A DNA stretch of 64,000 nucleotides from Chaenocephalus aceratus (GCA_023974075.1 CM043797.1:820001-884000); one strand, 5' to 3'; counted from the first letter of the stretch, positions 24,180-35,520 are shown. Notes: generated by a model not told the origin, from the letters alone. Numbers and translations: made by a program.

Positions 24180-24222
24180 CAAGTCACACCCTCCTCACCA
24201 GATCATTTTAAACTAAGGACCC
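24153..24222 (+). promoter_or_regulatory. Repeated upstream module A'
   Basis: TGCCTCCCACTCAACATAAC, then ACACCCTCCTCACCAGATCA and TTTTAAACTAAGGACC. It overlaps the 3' end of the preceding ORF. No ORF of useful size follows it, so the gene it served may have been lost. Confidence 0.6.
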
Positions 24223-25097
24223 CTCAAAGAAAAACATTGTGTATTCTACCTTTGTAAAAAGAATGTAGGGGTTGTCTCTGTATCAAGATGATGTGTTTAA
24301 AAATGAATTTTGTGAAAAATACCAACTGTGTGAGAGATGTCATAAAGACACTCATTTTAACCACAGTGTTTGTACTCTACAAATGTTTTAAGATTGTTAC
24401 AAAATGTAAAAATAAAAATAAAAGGTATGGAGACTAAATTAATTCAGGTGACTCTGGCTTTATTAGGAAAACAAACATATAATACAAAGGGGTTAGGGGT
24501 TAAATGTAATCATTGTGGACTTAATAGTCTAACAAAATACTTTTATCTGAATACATTTGTTCTTTTTAAGAGCACTTTTTGAAATTATTTATTAATTATT
24601 TCAGTGGAACAATCCAGTTTTTGTTAACATCAACGCTTTCTTCTCTTTTTCTTGTGTTACTAAGATACTTTTAGACACACTTTGGTGTATGCAACACTTG
24701 TTCAGATAAACAAGGTTTTTTCTTTTTTGATAAACTTACATATTTTAGTTATTTTATGTTACCAAGATACTTTGAGATACACCCTGATGTACGCAACACT
24801 TAACAAAGGGTATAATATGAAGTACTTGGTAAGGAAGGGGTTTTTCTTTAAGGGTGCAAAACTTTAGAACAGGGTAAAATATTCATTAATTTGTATTGAA
24901 TTGAGTTTTTTTTTTTTGATTTTCAACATACTATATGACTTTTCCATATTTCTGACATACTATACTTTTTTGACTTTTTTCTGTAGAATCTTGACAAAAC
25001 TATTACTTGTTCGTAAATGATGACCTATTGCTGGAGATGAGATGAAAAAGCTACAACGCTTAAAGAACTTTTTTTCTAAAAACTCTCAATTCTATAA

Positions 25098-25191
25098 TTG
25101 ACTCCCCCATTCAACGCAATAAGCCCCACCCTCCACTCAGCAAATCATCTAAAACGAAGGACCTCACTAAGACGACCGTTGTAAACTAGCC
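25098..25191 (+). promoter_or_regulatory. Repeated upstream module B
   Basis: CCATTCAACGCAATAAGCCC, CACCCTCCACTCAGCAAATC, ATCTAAAACGAAGGACC, then GACCGTTGTAAACTAGCC directly before ATG 25192. Nearly identical to the module at 26990-27071. Confidence 0.7.
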
Positions 25192-25602
25192 ATGGAGCAG
25201 AGAAAAGCCAAGACTCCCCCCGCGAGTTGCAGTCAGGAACAGAGTCCACCAGCAACACCACCATGTGGGAAACCCGAATCTTGCAGTACTACTGCTGCTG
25301 ATGCTACTCCTCGGGTCAAGAAGTCTCGGTTTAGGGACACAGTGAAAGCGGAGTTGTTTTATATTCTGGAGATGGTGATGTATCGGTACAGAAAAGAAAT
25401 CTGCAAAGAATGCCGACGCAGTAACCCCGACCAGAGGCAACACGATTGTCGGAATGACATGCCCGATTTCTTCTTCAGAAACAATTACAAAGCGTTAATG
25501 AAAAGACTTTGTCTCGCCGACTTCGTTGCAGTGATTGACCAGAGTCTTATTGAAAAAGGCATTCGCGAGGATAAACTGAGTGTGAGAGAAACTTCTGCTT
25601 AG
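25192..25602 (+). CDS. 136-aa small zinc-binding-like protein
   Basis: Intact ORF starting immediately after module B. Residues 1-45 are Pro/Ser/Thr/Cys-rich and look disordered. From residue 50 there is a helical segment (AELFYILEMVMYRYRKEI), then C71-x2-C74-x9-H84-x-C86, suggesting a CCHC-type metal site, then an amphipathic helix (NYKALMKRLCLADFVAVID). Small proteins with a CxxC ... HxC site are, in my memory, common in Maverick-like elements and large DNA viruses, but no specific family is claimed. Confidence 0.6.
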   Translation: MEQRKAKTPPASCSQEQSPPATPPCGKPESCSTTAADATPRVKKSRFRDTVKAELFYILEMVMYRYRKEICKECRRSNPDQRQHDCRNDMPDFFFRNNYKALMKRLCLADFVAVIDQSLIEKGIREDKLSVRETSA

Positions 25603-26256
25603 CAATGTTGATGGAAGAAATGGAGGCTGGAGTCCTCTTTATATCAAAACACTGACTTTAATTGAGAGTCACGGCCGTGGGTGAGTCCAAGGCATTTCCA
25701 CAACTTTCCTTGAGAAATCCCACGACAACACTGACGTTACACAGAAAACCCAGCGCAAATCTACCCAGCGGGTCCAGGAGGAGCCTCTGTTTGCGCCTCT
25801 TTCTAATCATAATTAACAACACATGGTTTCAGAGACAAAGACAGTCTATTAACGTCATCTGCGCAGTCGGCCACACTTCCCCCAACAGGAAGGCGGGACC
25901 TTTAACCTATGCCCTGCTCTAAGTTGCAGCAGACCTATGTGAAACACTAAAATGCTCCCTTGCACAGACAATTAAACAGAATATTCTCTAACACTGAGGA
26001 TAGGACGCGCTTCGGAAGCTTTTCTGCACAAGCTTGTAAAATGCAGATGCCTCAAGGAGAGACTTGAAATATCCATACAGAGTTGGATGGAGAAGAAGAA
26101 GACTAACAAACAGCAGTCGGATGGAGAAGAAGCCAGGGACTTGTTCAATGCAGTGACTTTTTTCTTTTAAGTAAAATAAAAATTGGAAACTACTATGCAA
26201 AACGCTCTGTATATATTGATCATAATGTAGTCATTACCCTTTTAATAAGTGTGGTG
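25603..26256. other. Intergenic spacer, no ORF
   Basis: No recognisable gene. AAGTAAAATAAAAATTGG near 26170-26187 could serve as a polyadenylation region for the ORF ending at 25602. Confidence 0.35.
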
Positions 26257-26646
26257 ATGGGGACGATTGAAAACAGAACGAGTAGTGACCCCTGTGTAAA
26301 AAGAATGGCCGAAGTTTGTAAACTGGAAGACATTTTGGATATCGTTCGTTCTGACAGTACTATTTCGGGTCATTGGGAAACGATTGTAAACGAAACATTT
26401 AAAGTGGTCCTGGAATCTTCATTTTCCGAAACATTCTGTAACATTATCTCAGAAATGAAACAAACATCAAAAGTGTATCATGTGCTCTCATTGTATGCTC
26501 TGTTTGTAGATGTAATGCATCTTTGCGTCGAAAACAGCATACACGTGAATATTTTGACTGAAGTGAAAAAACTCCATCACGATATCTCCAGTAATATGGG
26601 GAATTCTAAGCTGGAGACTGTCCTGGGGATGCTACAATCAGTATAA
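26257..26646 (+). CDS. 129-aa all-helical protein, possibly Bcl-2-like
   Basis: Intact ORF; I take ATG 26257 as the start. The sequence is helical throughout, with hydrophobic runs. Residues 73-93 (VYHVLSLYALFVDVMHLCV) sit in a position and pattern like a BH1 helix pair of Bcl-2-fold proteins, preceded by a helix FSETFCNIISEMKQ. There is no C-terminal membrane anchor. Many animal DNA viruses carry Bcl-2-like inhibitors of apoptosis, so this would fit a virus-derived block, but the similarity is weak. It could be another helical protein. A polyA-like AAAAATAAAAAAAG follows at about 26664. Confidence 0.5.
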   Translation: MGTIENRTSSDPCVKRMAEVCKLEDILDIVRSDSTISGHWETIVNETFKVVLESSFSETFCNIISEMKQTSKVYHVLSLYALFVDVMHLCVENSIHVNILTEVKKLHHDISSNMGNSKLETVLGMLQSV

Positions 26647-26834
26647 CTATTGATTTTGTGTGTGAAAAATAAAAAAAGTGGTTTTTTACATCTAAAAAAC
26701 TGTTGTCATCATTATAGCAAAGGGGAGCGTGTCTGATACATGTGTATTACAGTCCTTCTTGTTGTGTTTTTCAGTGTTTTCTGTGTGTCTGTACACACAA
26801 ATCACACTTCATTATCTACTTTTCAGCTTTTTTA

Positions 26835-26975
26835 AAAATAAAAAGTGTATCTTTCGGTAACTTTCTCAGAGAATTTAAGCATAAATCTGTCAAATGTTCA
26901 AAACAGCCTTGTTTCACTGAAATACCCTCAAAATGACAAACTGCCATTAAGAGTCAGAATCCTAACGAAATCCTA
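26835..26975. repeat. Intergenic repeat, copy 3 (partial)
   Basis: GTAACTTTCTCAGAGAATTT, AAGCATAAATCTGTCAAATG and CCTAACGAAATC match the 3' part of the repeats at 21905-22200 and 22925-23205. As in copy 2, it directly precedes an upstream module and an ORF. Confidence 0.8.
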
Positions 26976-26989
26976 CAGTACTTTCTACA

Positions 26990-27071
26990 GATGAGGCCTC
27001 CCACTCAACGCAATAAGTCCCACCCACTCAGCAAATCATATAAAACTAAGGACGACCGTTGAAAACTAGCC
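26990..27071 (+). promoter_or_regulatory. Repeated upstream module C with TATA box
   Basis: GCCTCCCACTCAACGCAATA, AGTCCCACCCACTCAGC, then TATAAAA at 27039-27045, CTAAGGACGACCGTTG and AAAACTAGCC just before ATG 27072. Only 26 bp separate the TATA box from the ATG, implying a very short or absent 5' leader if this box is used. Confidence 0.7.
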
Positions 27072-27446
27072 ATGGATCTGAGAAAAACCAAGTCTGATGT
27101 AGCCTGCCCTTATTATCACCAGGATAATGGATATGGGCTTAATGACTGGATGTTACAAAGTAGGGGAGAGGATGTCCCCGAAGAAGAGCTCTCCTCTATA
27201 TCATATCCATGTAAGGTCTTTAGGACAAAAGAGGACCATGATAACATGACATATGAAGAATATCTTTCTTTAAAAGATGGTATTATAGATAACCTTTATA
27301 GAAACAGTATATCTCATACCACTCGCCAAGATCGCAAACGACAATTAGCAGAAAAGAATAGAAAAAGTAAAGAAAAACGAAGAAGCCGGGTGCGGGTCTT
27401 GTTTTTGACATATGCGAGTGAGGAAAACGCCAGCTCGCACAAGTAG
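27072..27446 (+). CDS. 124-aa ORF, C-terminus fused to antisense hAT sequence
   Basis: ATG in the same context as ORF 25192 (CTAGCCATGGA). Residues 1-80 are acidic (EDVPEEELSS, TKEDHDNMTYEEYLSLKDG); residues 85-107 are strongly basic (RQDRKRQLAEKNRKSKEKRR), like a coiled or nuclear-localisation helix. From about 27390 the frame runs antisense through the hATC end of the neighbouring transposase, so the last 15-18 residues are not original. The gene is therefore probably truncated at its 3' end. No family recognised. Confidence 0.5.
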   Translation: MDLRKTKSDVACPYYHQDNGYGLNDWMLQSRGEDVPEEELSSISYPCKVFRTKEDHDNMTYEEYLSLKDGIIDNLYRNSISHTTRQDRKRQLAEKNRKSKEKRRSRVRVLFLTYASEENASSHK

Positions 27447-29065
27447 CAGGTTGGAAACTGTAAAAGCACCTTGATGGCACTCTCTGAGAGGGATGGATAC
27501 TCATGTCCCACAAGCAGCCAAAATATATCCAGACGTAGTTCCCCGTGCTTCAGTTTCAGGGAGCGGTCCATAGATAGCTCTGCGAGTTCATCCTGAGCTC
27601 TGCTGTTTAAACTTGTGGCTCATATTAATGACAGAGGATTAAACGGATCCCGGAGCCAATCGAAGTCTTCATTCATAGGAGGGAAATATGACTCAAACCT
27701 CTCCTCCAGCACTCTCAGGTGAGCAGCTACAACTTGTAGAAAAAATGCTGTCTTGTGCGCTGGGTCACTGGAAACAATGTTTTTCTTGGCGACTTTATTT
27801 TTCCACAGTCTTAACTTGGATCGGAAACCATTGAGTTTGTCTGTGGCTGTCAGGATATTCTCATTCTTCCCTTGCATTCTGATGTTGAGGTCATTGAGGT
27901 GGCTAAAAATATCTGCCAGATATGCAAGCTTAACCCACCACGATTCATCATCCATGTGTTCTTTGTAGGGTAAGTCGTGCTCATTTGCAAATGCAACAAG
28001 TTCGTCTCGGAGCTCGTAGACACGGGACAGCACCTTGCCCCGTGACAGCCAGCGGACCTCCGTGTGCAGTAAAAGGCCATGGTGCTCAGCCCCCATCTCA
28101 TTGCACAATGTGCTGAACAACTGCGACTTCAGCAGGCGGGACTTGATGTAGTTCACTATTTTCACAGCTCGTTCTAATACTGCAGTGAAGTCTGGTGGCA
28201 TAGCTTTGGCGACAAGGGCTTCTCGGTGTAACATGCAGTGGGTTATCTGTACATCGGGATTGACCTGTCTCACTTTATTTACAAAGCCTTTCACCCTCCC
28301 CGTCATTGAGGCAGCCCCGTCGGTGCTAATGCTAATGCTGTGGCACATCCCCCTGTTCTGTCAGGTAATCAGCTGTGGTCTTGTACATTTCCTCTCCTGT
28401 TGCATGTGTGTGTAACTCTTTGCAAAAAAAGAAGTTCTCCTCAATGGATTCTCCGTCAACATATCTCACGTTGGCAATGAGTTGACAGTGGCCACTTATG
28501 TCTGTTGAATCATCAACTTGCAGAGCGAATTTGCCACTTCTCTGTATTTTTTCAGTTAGGACAGTTTCTATGTCTACTGACATGTCATCGATGCGACGTT
28601 TGATTGTATTGTTGGATAATGGAATTTTATCGATTTCTTTAGGAGCATCTGGCCCTATCATTACCCTGACAATTTCCTTACATGCCGGTAGAATGAGGTT
28701 TTCCGCGATAGTGTGGGCCTGTTTTGCCTTGGCGATGAACTCAGCAACCAAATAGCTGGCCTCTTGTGCTTTGTCAGAGACAGGTAGAGACGAAAGCATA
28801 CGTTGACTCTGCTTCTCATTTTGTGATTTCAGTCTCTGGAAATACTCAATGTCCTTGGAATTATAAGAAGGATGTTTTGTGCTAAAGTGTCTTGCTAGTT
28901 TACTTGGCACCATTCCTTCGTTGGATAATTTTTCTCTGCAGATTAGGCATTCTGGAGTCGGGCAGTCAGCATCCCAGTCCAGGAGAAACCATATCGAAGG
29001 TAGCTTTCGCTGTACTGTCTGCTTTTAGACTTCTTTTGCACTGCTGTTCCATCATGTTCTGTCAT
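27390..29065 (-). pseudogene. hAT transposase pseudogene (ZBED5/SCAND3-like)
   Basis: Read on the minus strand. It starts near 29065 (MTEHDGTAVQKK). A BED-type finger follows (CLICREKL ... SKLARHFSTKH), then a helical region, the catalytic-fold motifs FALQVDDSTDISG and ISTDGAASMTGR, HTEVRWLSRGKVLSRV, and a hATC dimerisation end near 27400 (GHEYPSLSESAIKVLLQFPT, YLCELAFSSLAY). Broken by a frameshift around 28960, another near 28340 and a stop at about 27620. Such genes are domesticated in some vertebrates; this copy cannot make a full protein. No terminal inverted repeats were found next to it, so it may have arrived as a fragment or retrocopy. Confidence 0.85.
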
Positions 29066-29084
29066 CCCGCCCCAGTGAGATGAT

Positions 29085-30985
29085 AGTGAACTGTTCATGA
29101 ACTTGTCATGAAAAGTTCATGGAATATGAACATTAACAGCTCATAAACAGCTCATAACAAAGTTGATGAACTGTTCATGAAATTGTCATGAACATTAAAT
29201 GGCACTAGGGCAGTTCATGAACTACTCATGAAACTCCTGTGCTGGAATGGTTCATGAACAATTCATGGAATATGGTTTTAGGCAGGTTCATGAACAATTC
29301 ATGAAATGGAGTTTTCAGTGAGTGTGTAGGGATATTTAGTTTTCAACCAAGAACATATCAAGAACTGTTCATAACAACTTCATGAACAGTTCATACCTAG
29401 TCACTGAATATAATTCAATGGCTGGCTATGAACTGTTCATGAACTGTTCATGTAAATGAACTGTTCATGAACCATTGACTGTGGGTCAATTGGCAACCAT
29501 AGTAAACAACAATGATGTCAATCACAATGGAACTTTATTCAAATTAACAAACAAACAAACATACATGTATACAGGTGGAGCACTACAATTAATCCTATCA
29601 CTATTTGAAGCACAGTTCTTGATACTCAGCTGCACAAAAAAACGTGTTACGGGTCCCAAAAGCTTGGGTACCACAGCAACAATAAATGATTTCTGTAGAA
29701 AACAGAAAAGTGCCGCAGCAATAATTATACACAGGATCCAGTTGATCGTCTGGATTGCTTCTTATTCAAAATTCCAAGTACACAGTTACATTCAAATAGC
29801 TGTACTTTACAAACATCACATTTCTTCATTTAAGTTATCCGTCTGTCACAGTCAATTACTGTATCTCAAGGAGAAATTCAACATAGTCAATATAAACACA
29901 TAACGCTATCAAATAATACTTTCTATCAATATATCTATATTTACCAAATATATTATGGAGATCACAAAAATACACTGTCAATGTTAATAAACAAAAAACA
30001 AGGCAATGTGCCTGCAAGACTTCACTCAGGTAAACAAAACATATTACCCGTGCGCAGCAGCTAACCTGCCTGTGAGCCTTCGCTCAGGTCACACTTACCC
30101 AGGCGCGGCTGAAGCCCGCGAAAATGGCATCTATTGTTGCCGACAGTTTCGTATTTTTAAAATACCGTTACTATGTCAAACATGCTCAAAACGTTCTGAC
30201 ACACTCTCCTAAACATCTCCAACATCATATCTAATTCACACAAGTTAACATTGATCATTTTCATCATGTACTGACCTGTAGAAAACAGAAAAGTGCAGCA
30301 GCAAAAATTATACACAGGATCCGGTTGATCGTCTGGATTGCTTCTGAGGAGGGGGCGGAAGTGTCCCCCCTAAGATAACCCAGATGTCACCGCTCACCTG
30401 CCAAAGGTTCCACCTTGGCGCTACTTACTCATACTGCTTCCCAAACAGTAGGCTACAGGTAAACCATAAAATGATATGAATGTCACCAAAATAAATACAG
30501 ATAATGTTCAGTTTCAAATTCACTATTGTTTTGTTTTAAGATTAAAAGTTTTAAAAAAGAAAGAAATGTTCAAATAGTAGATGAATATTCAAGAGGTCTT
30601 TGAAATCATCACACTGATCATCAAAAGTGCATCAAATGCTCATGAATATTCAAAAATATTCTGAACTTGCCACAATCATCCAAAATTCATGAAATGCTAA
30701 TAGTCATGAAATCATGAAATGCTCATGCAAACTTTTTGGGGTTTTAATTATAATGTTGTGATTGGCTGGATCATGATAAGTTCATAAATTGCTCATAAAA
30801 GTCTGTCATGAGCAAAACAGGAACTTTATATGAATGAACAATGTTCATAAAAATGTCATGAACTGCTCTTCAAAATGGTTCATGAGCATTTTAAGAATGT
30901 TGGTTCATGAACATGACAAGTGAACATATAATGAGTTGTTCATGAATGTTTCATGAGTGCTCATGAACAGCTCATAAAGTCATGA
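29085..30985. mobile_element. Element with subterminal TTCATGAA-type arrays
   Basis: Two clusters, 29085-29470 and 30570-30985, each hold about ten or more near-palindromic units of the form GTTCATGAAC, TCATGAAA or CTCATGAAC. The middle (29475-30560) has a direct duplication (GTAGAAAACAGAAAAGTGC to CGTCTGGATTGCTTCT at 29693-29763 and 30279-30348). It sits between the hAT pseudogene and an L2 LINE fragment. No clear TSD or transposase. Clustered palindromic units near both ends suggest subterminal binding sites of a non-autonomous DNA transposon. Confidence 0.55.
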
Positions 30986-31736
30986 ACTCCATCTCGCAGG
31001 GGTGGCTCCAGATATTTGGAGCATAATAACTGAACGCTTAGTTCTGACTCTGGGGACAGAAAGCTGACCAGTCCCTGAAGACCTGAGAGATCTGGATGGT
31101 TCATAATTTAGCAGGAGGTCAGAAATGTATTTTGGGCCTAAACCATTCAGTGCTTTATAAACCAGCAGCAGTATTTTGAAATCTATTCTTTGACACACAG
31201 GAAGCCAGTGTAAAGACTTCAGAACAGGAGTGATGTGATCCACTTTCTTAGTGTTAGTGAGGACTCGAGCAGCGGCGTTCTGAATCAGCTGCAGCTTCCT
31301 AATAGATGTGTTAGTGAGACCTGTGAAGACACCATTGCAGTAGTCGAATCTACTGAAGATAAAGGCATGGACAAGTCTTTCCAAATCCTGCTGTGACATT
31401 AGTCTTTTAATCCTAGATATGTTCTTTAGGTGATAGTAGGCTGATTTAGTAACTGTTTTAATGTGACTGTTGAAACTCAGGTTAGAGTCCATGACTACAC
31501 CTAGATTTCTGGCTTTATCTGTTGTTTTGAACATTGCAGACTGAAGCTCAGCGCTAACTTTTATACGTTCTGCCTTGGCTCCAAAAACCATTACCTCAGT
31601 TTTATCTTTGTTTAATTGGAGAAAGTTCTGACACATCCAGTCATTGATTTGTTCAATGCACTTACTCAGTGTTTGAATTGGAGCATAGTCTCCTGGTGAA
31701 ATTGTTACGTAAATTTGTGTGTCATCTGCATAGCTA
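30986..31736 (-). pseudogene. L2-like LINE, reverse transcriptase C-terminal fragment
   Basis: The minus strand begins at the SYADDTQIYV catalytic box (about 31722-31736) and runs through FLQLNKDKTEVMVFG, LGVVMDSNLSFNSHIK, FDYCNGVFTGL, RKLQLIQNAAARVLT and LHWLPVCQRIDFKILLLVYKAL. This is the order of the thumb and connection regions of L2/CR1-type ORF2. It is 5'-truncated at the YADD box and its 3' end is cut by the TTCATGAA element. It is not autonomous. Confidence 0.9.
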
Positions 31737-31753
31737 TGGTAACTTATTTAGCT

Positions 31754-33940
31754 TATATATTGTATATATACAATATATGCAAATACACAATATTGGACAC
31801 ATACTATAAAGGACACACAGTCTTATTCACTAATGAAAGTCAAACACATGTTTGTTTCCACTGTTTTATTGTGTGCCTGTCGCGATAAGCAATTAGTTGA
31901 CTTATCGTACGATAAATAAAAATGAACTCGATAAATTGTCATTTACATGAGGATGTGACTAGCAGTTTGAAAGGATGTACTTGAATTATTATTATATTAT
32001 CATTATGTCAGTGGTCTAAAATGGTCATACAACGGTGCCAACAATATTATCGTTTATCGCAATAATTTCTGGGAAAATGTATCCAACAAAATTAATTATC
32101 GTGAGAGGCCTATACACGAAACACACATACACAAACAAATCTACAGACTTTCTCCAAACTGCCAAATATATTAATTAACACACTCACTCTCATATACTCT
32201 TTGACTCTATGTTGGCCTAGTAGAACAATAAGCAGCAGACTTTAACTTTTTTATCATTTCTACTGGATCTTAGATCTGCGCATGCGCAATACGGGTCGGC
32301 AGTTGCGGCTCCAGAGTATCTGTGTTGGGTAATCTATGGTAAGGCTAACCCATACAGTGGTGGGGCTCAAGTTAGTATTTGCAATGTAATTACATACACG
32401 CTATATCGCCCCCCTTGACAGTGAAACGCCACGCGTGAGGTTTAGATTATTTCCCTGTCTCAATCCAAATAACTGTATGAAATAAAAAGGCACATTTGTC
32501 TTGTAGTGAATAAAAAGGGCGACCTGGAGCCAATCCTGCAACTTCCCCACAGGTGAAAGAGTTGACTGCTGAAAACCCAACCCCTGCAGGGGGGTCTGGG
32601 GGGATTCTCCCCCAGGAGATTTTTTGAAATACTAACATAAAATACACATTCTGGTGCTCTATTGAGAAGACAAATAAATAAATCTATTACTACATGACAT
32701 ATTTAAACAAATGAATGCCATTTTAGTTTTGTGTTACTTTGTTCTGAAAGCTGAACCTGCTGCTCCTCACAGAGAGAAGAGGGAAGAAGTGTTAATTACT
32801 TTACATTGTGGATAAGGGTGGATAGCCCCCATTGTTCTGTGTGTCAACATGAAAGACAGCCCACACACCTATCAATCATCAAACCGTGGGGTCTTATTTC
32901 ATTACGTGTTGATTTCTATCAACACGTAATGTTGTATCGATGTATATAGAGATGTACTACAGCAAAAGTATTCTCCGTCGGGACTTCCTGCAACAACACC
33001 ACGTCGTTATCGTGATTCTGATTGGCCAGAAGACATTATCAAAGATGCTCTATTGAGAAGACGATCACTACGTGACAAAAGTTTTCAAAACCGTTTCTTG
33101 TCTTCGGTATTCTTGTTTTTGGCGTGAGAATAGTTTGGGCAGCGTGAGAGCGTGAGAGTGAAAGCGTGTGTTACACGGCAGATGCGTGAGAGTTGGCAAC
33201 CCTGATTTCAAATGTGGCATTTTACTAATATACTCGCGGACCACTTGGGGCCGCTCGCAGTCTTTGAGAAAGACTGCTCTAGATGATAGGAAAGGAGGTT
33301 TCAAACTTCCTTTATAACCTCCTTTGGCTTAGGAACCACTGGACCTCCCTTTACGAAAGGAGAGGAGAAAATGCTGCCCCACAATGCATTGCGGCCACAG
33401 CATTTGCCGCCACACAACATTCGGCCGTTCACGGAAACAACCGATTATGACCGAGAAATTATATCATGAAAGTTACGGTGCTTATTAAGCTTTTTAAAAT
33501 GGTAAATTGCCAAAGTGCTTTGTTCTGAACGTTCATCAGTATTATAATCAAAAAGAGAAATATGAACGTTAGTTTTTACTGAAATGATCAAATAAAGTCA
33601 ACATTTCACAGTCTTTACTGAGCTGTGTGGAGTTTGTTCAACTTTTAAAAGATGTTTGAATGGTGATATACACAGTGATAGGTGTTAAGGACTAACGTTT
33701 ATAATAAATACATATGTATTGATTTTAAGATATTTTCATAGTTCATACAATCATACGTATTGGGATAATTTGTATTAATGTGGACCGGAGGGAGAGGGTG
33801 ACGAGCAGAAGTTTCACTTTCCTTTTTTATTACAATTCCAACTTTGGTCATGAAGAATATGTTTCTCTGTTGTCCACGTTCATAAAGCAAAGCAGCAGCA
33901 TCAGAGCACGGTGCAGATGAGTTTAGTAAACCGGAGGAGA
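31754..33940. other. Intergenic with small repeats
   Basis: No gene recognised. Contains a TATATTGTATATATACAATATA palindrome near 31755 and a likely MITE of about 240 bp (31870-32112), with TCGCGATAAGCAATTAG at one end against the inverse of CTCACGATAATTAATT at the other. It also contains a perfect hairpin at 32900-32931. CTCTATTGAGAAGAC occurs twice (32658 and 33049). Confidence 0.45.
32900..32931. repeat. Perfect 14-bp stem hairpin
   Basis: CATTACGTGTTGAT, a 4-base loop TTCT, then ATCAACACGTAATG. It may be the fused termini of a small element or a cruciform-prone site. Confidence 0.85.
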
Positions 33941-33945
33941 ACGCT

Positions 33946-35160
<1,215 letters not shown>

Positions 35161-35164
35161 AGCA

Positions 35165-35520
35165 TTAAAAAAAAAATATCATCTTACCTTGTGTTGGGGC
35201 TTCACACAACTCCAAATGTAGCCTGGGGTGGCACTAATGAGACCCTCATTAGAGCAGATACATCCACATTGTCCAACATGTTACTGTGGACATGCATCAA
35301 AGCCAGATGTGTCAGTCTCTTCTGTGTCATATTACTCTAGTTGTAGAGGTGGTGGGCTGAGGAGTAGCTGGTGGTCCACTATTTGTATTGGGTTGTTTGT
35401 TGGAGAAAAAAATCCAAAATCCTTTTTTGCGCCATTCTCGAAAGTTGGCACTCTGCAGTGTGTGTGTCGCGTCAATTATGTCACTCCCCCACGACCTACG
35501 ACCTACTGTAGATGACTCGG
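35165..35520 (-). pseudogene. Possible 5' fragment of a hAT-like transposase gene
   Basis: The minus strand reads MAQKRILDFFLQQTTQ before a stop, then further open pieces in other frames. A start of the form MxxKRxLDxFF is common for ZMYM/hAT-type fish transposase genes in my memory. Only this N-terminal fragment is present and it is broken. Confidence 0.3.

Larger units (their letters stand above)
20790..27390 (+). other. AT-rich block of small ORFs with repeated upstream modules (virus-like or Maverick-like)
   Basis: Four small intact ORFs on the plus strand (23391, 25192, 26257, 27072) lie among intergenic repeats. An upstream module recurs at 23250, 24155, 25098 and 26990, and a longer intergenic repeat recurs at 21905, 22925 and 26840. 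ORFs are uninterrupted although the window is otherwise full of broken genes. The organisation, with each ORF close behind its own module and followed by AATAAA-type signals, resembles a compact DNA-virus or polinton-like genome segment. No polymerase, integrase, capsid or ATPase gene is present, so assignment is open. It is truncated on the right by antisense hAT transposase sequence. Confidence 0.5.

Noticed and set aside
23391..27446. Assignment of the cassette block to a specific virus family
   Set aside because: No hallmark polymerase, capsid, integrase or packaging gene is present and similarity was judged only by eye, so a family name would be unsupported.
29090..29470. Regularly spaced palindromes as a possible CRISPR-like array
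   Set aside because: Spacing and units are irregular, spacers are not of equal length, and the context is a vertebrate genome; this is a transposon-type array.
29475..29903. 142-aa ORF inside the TTCATGAA element
   Set aside because: Composition is that of AT-rich non-coding DNA, it overlaps an internal direct repeat, and no motif is visible.
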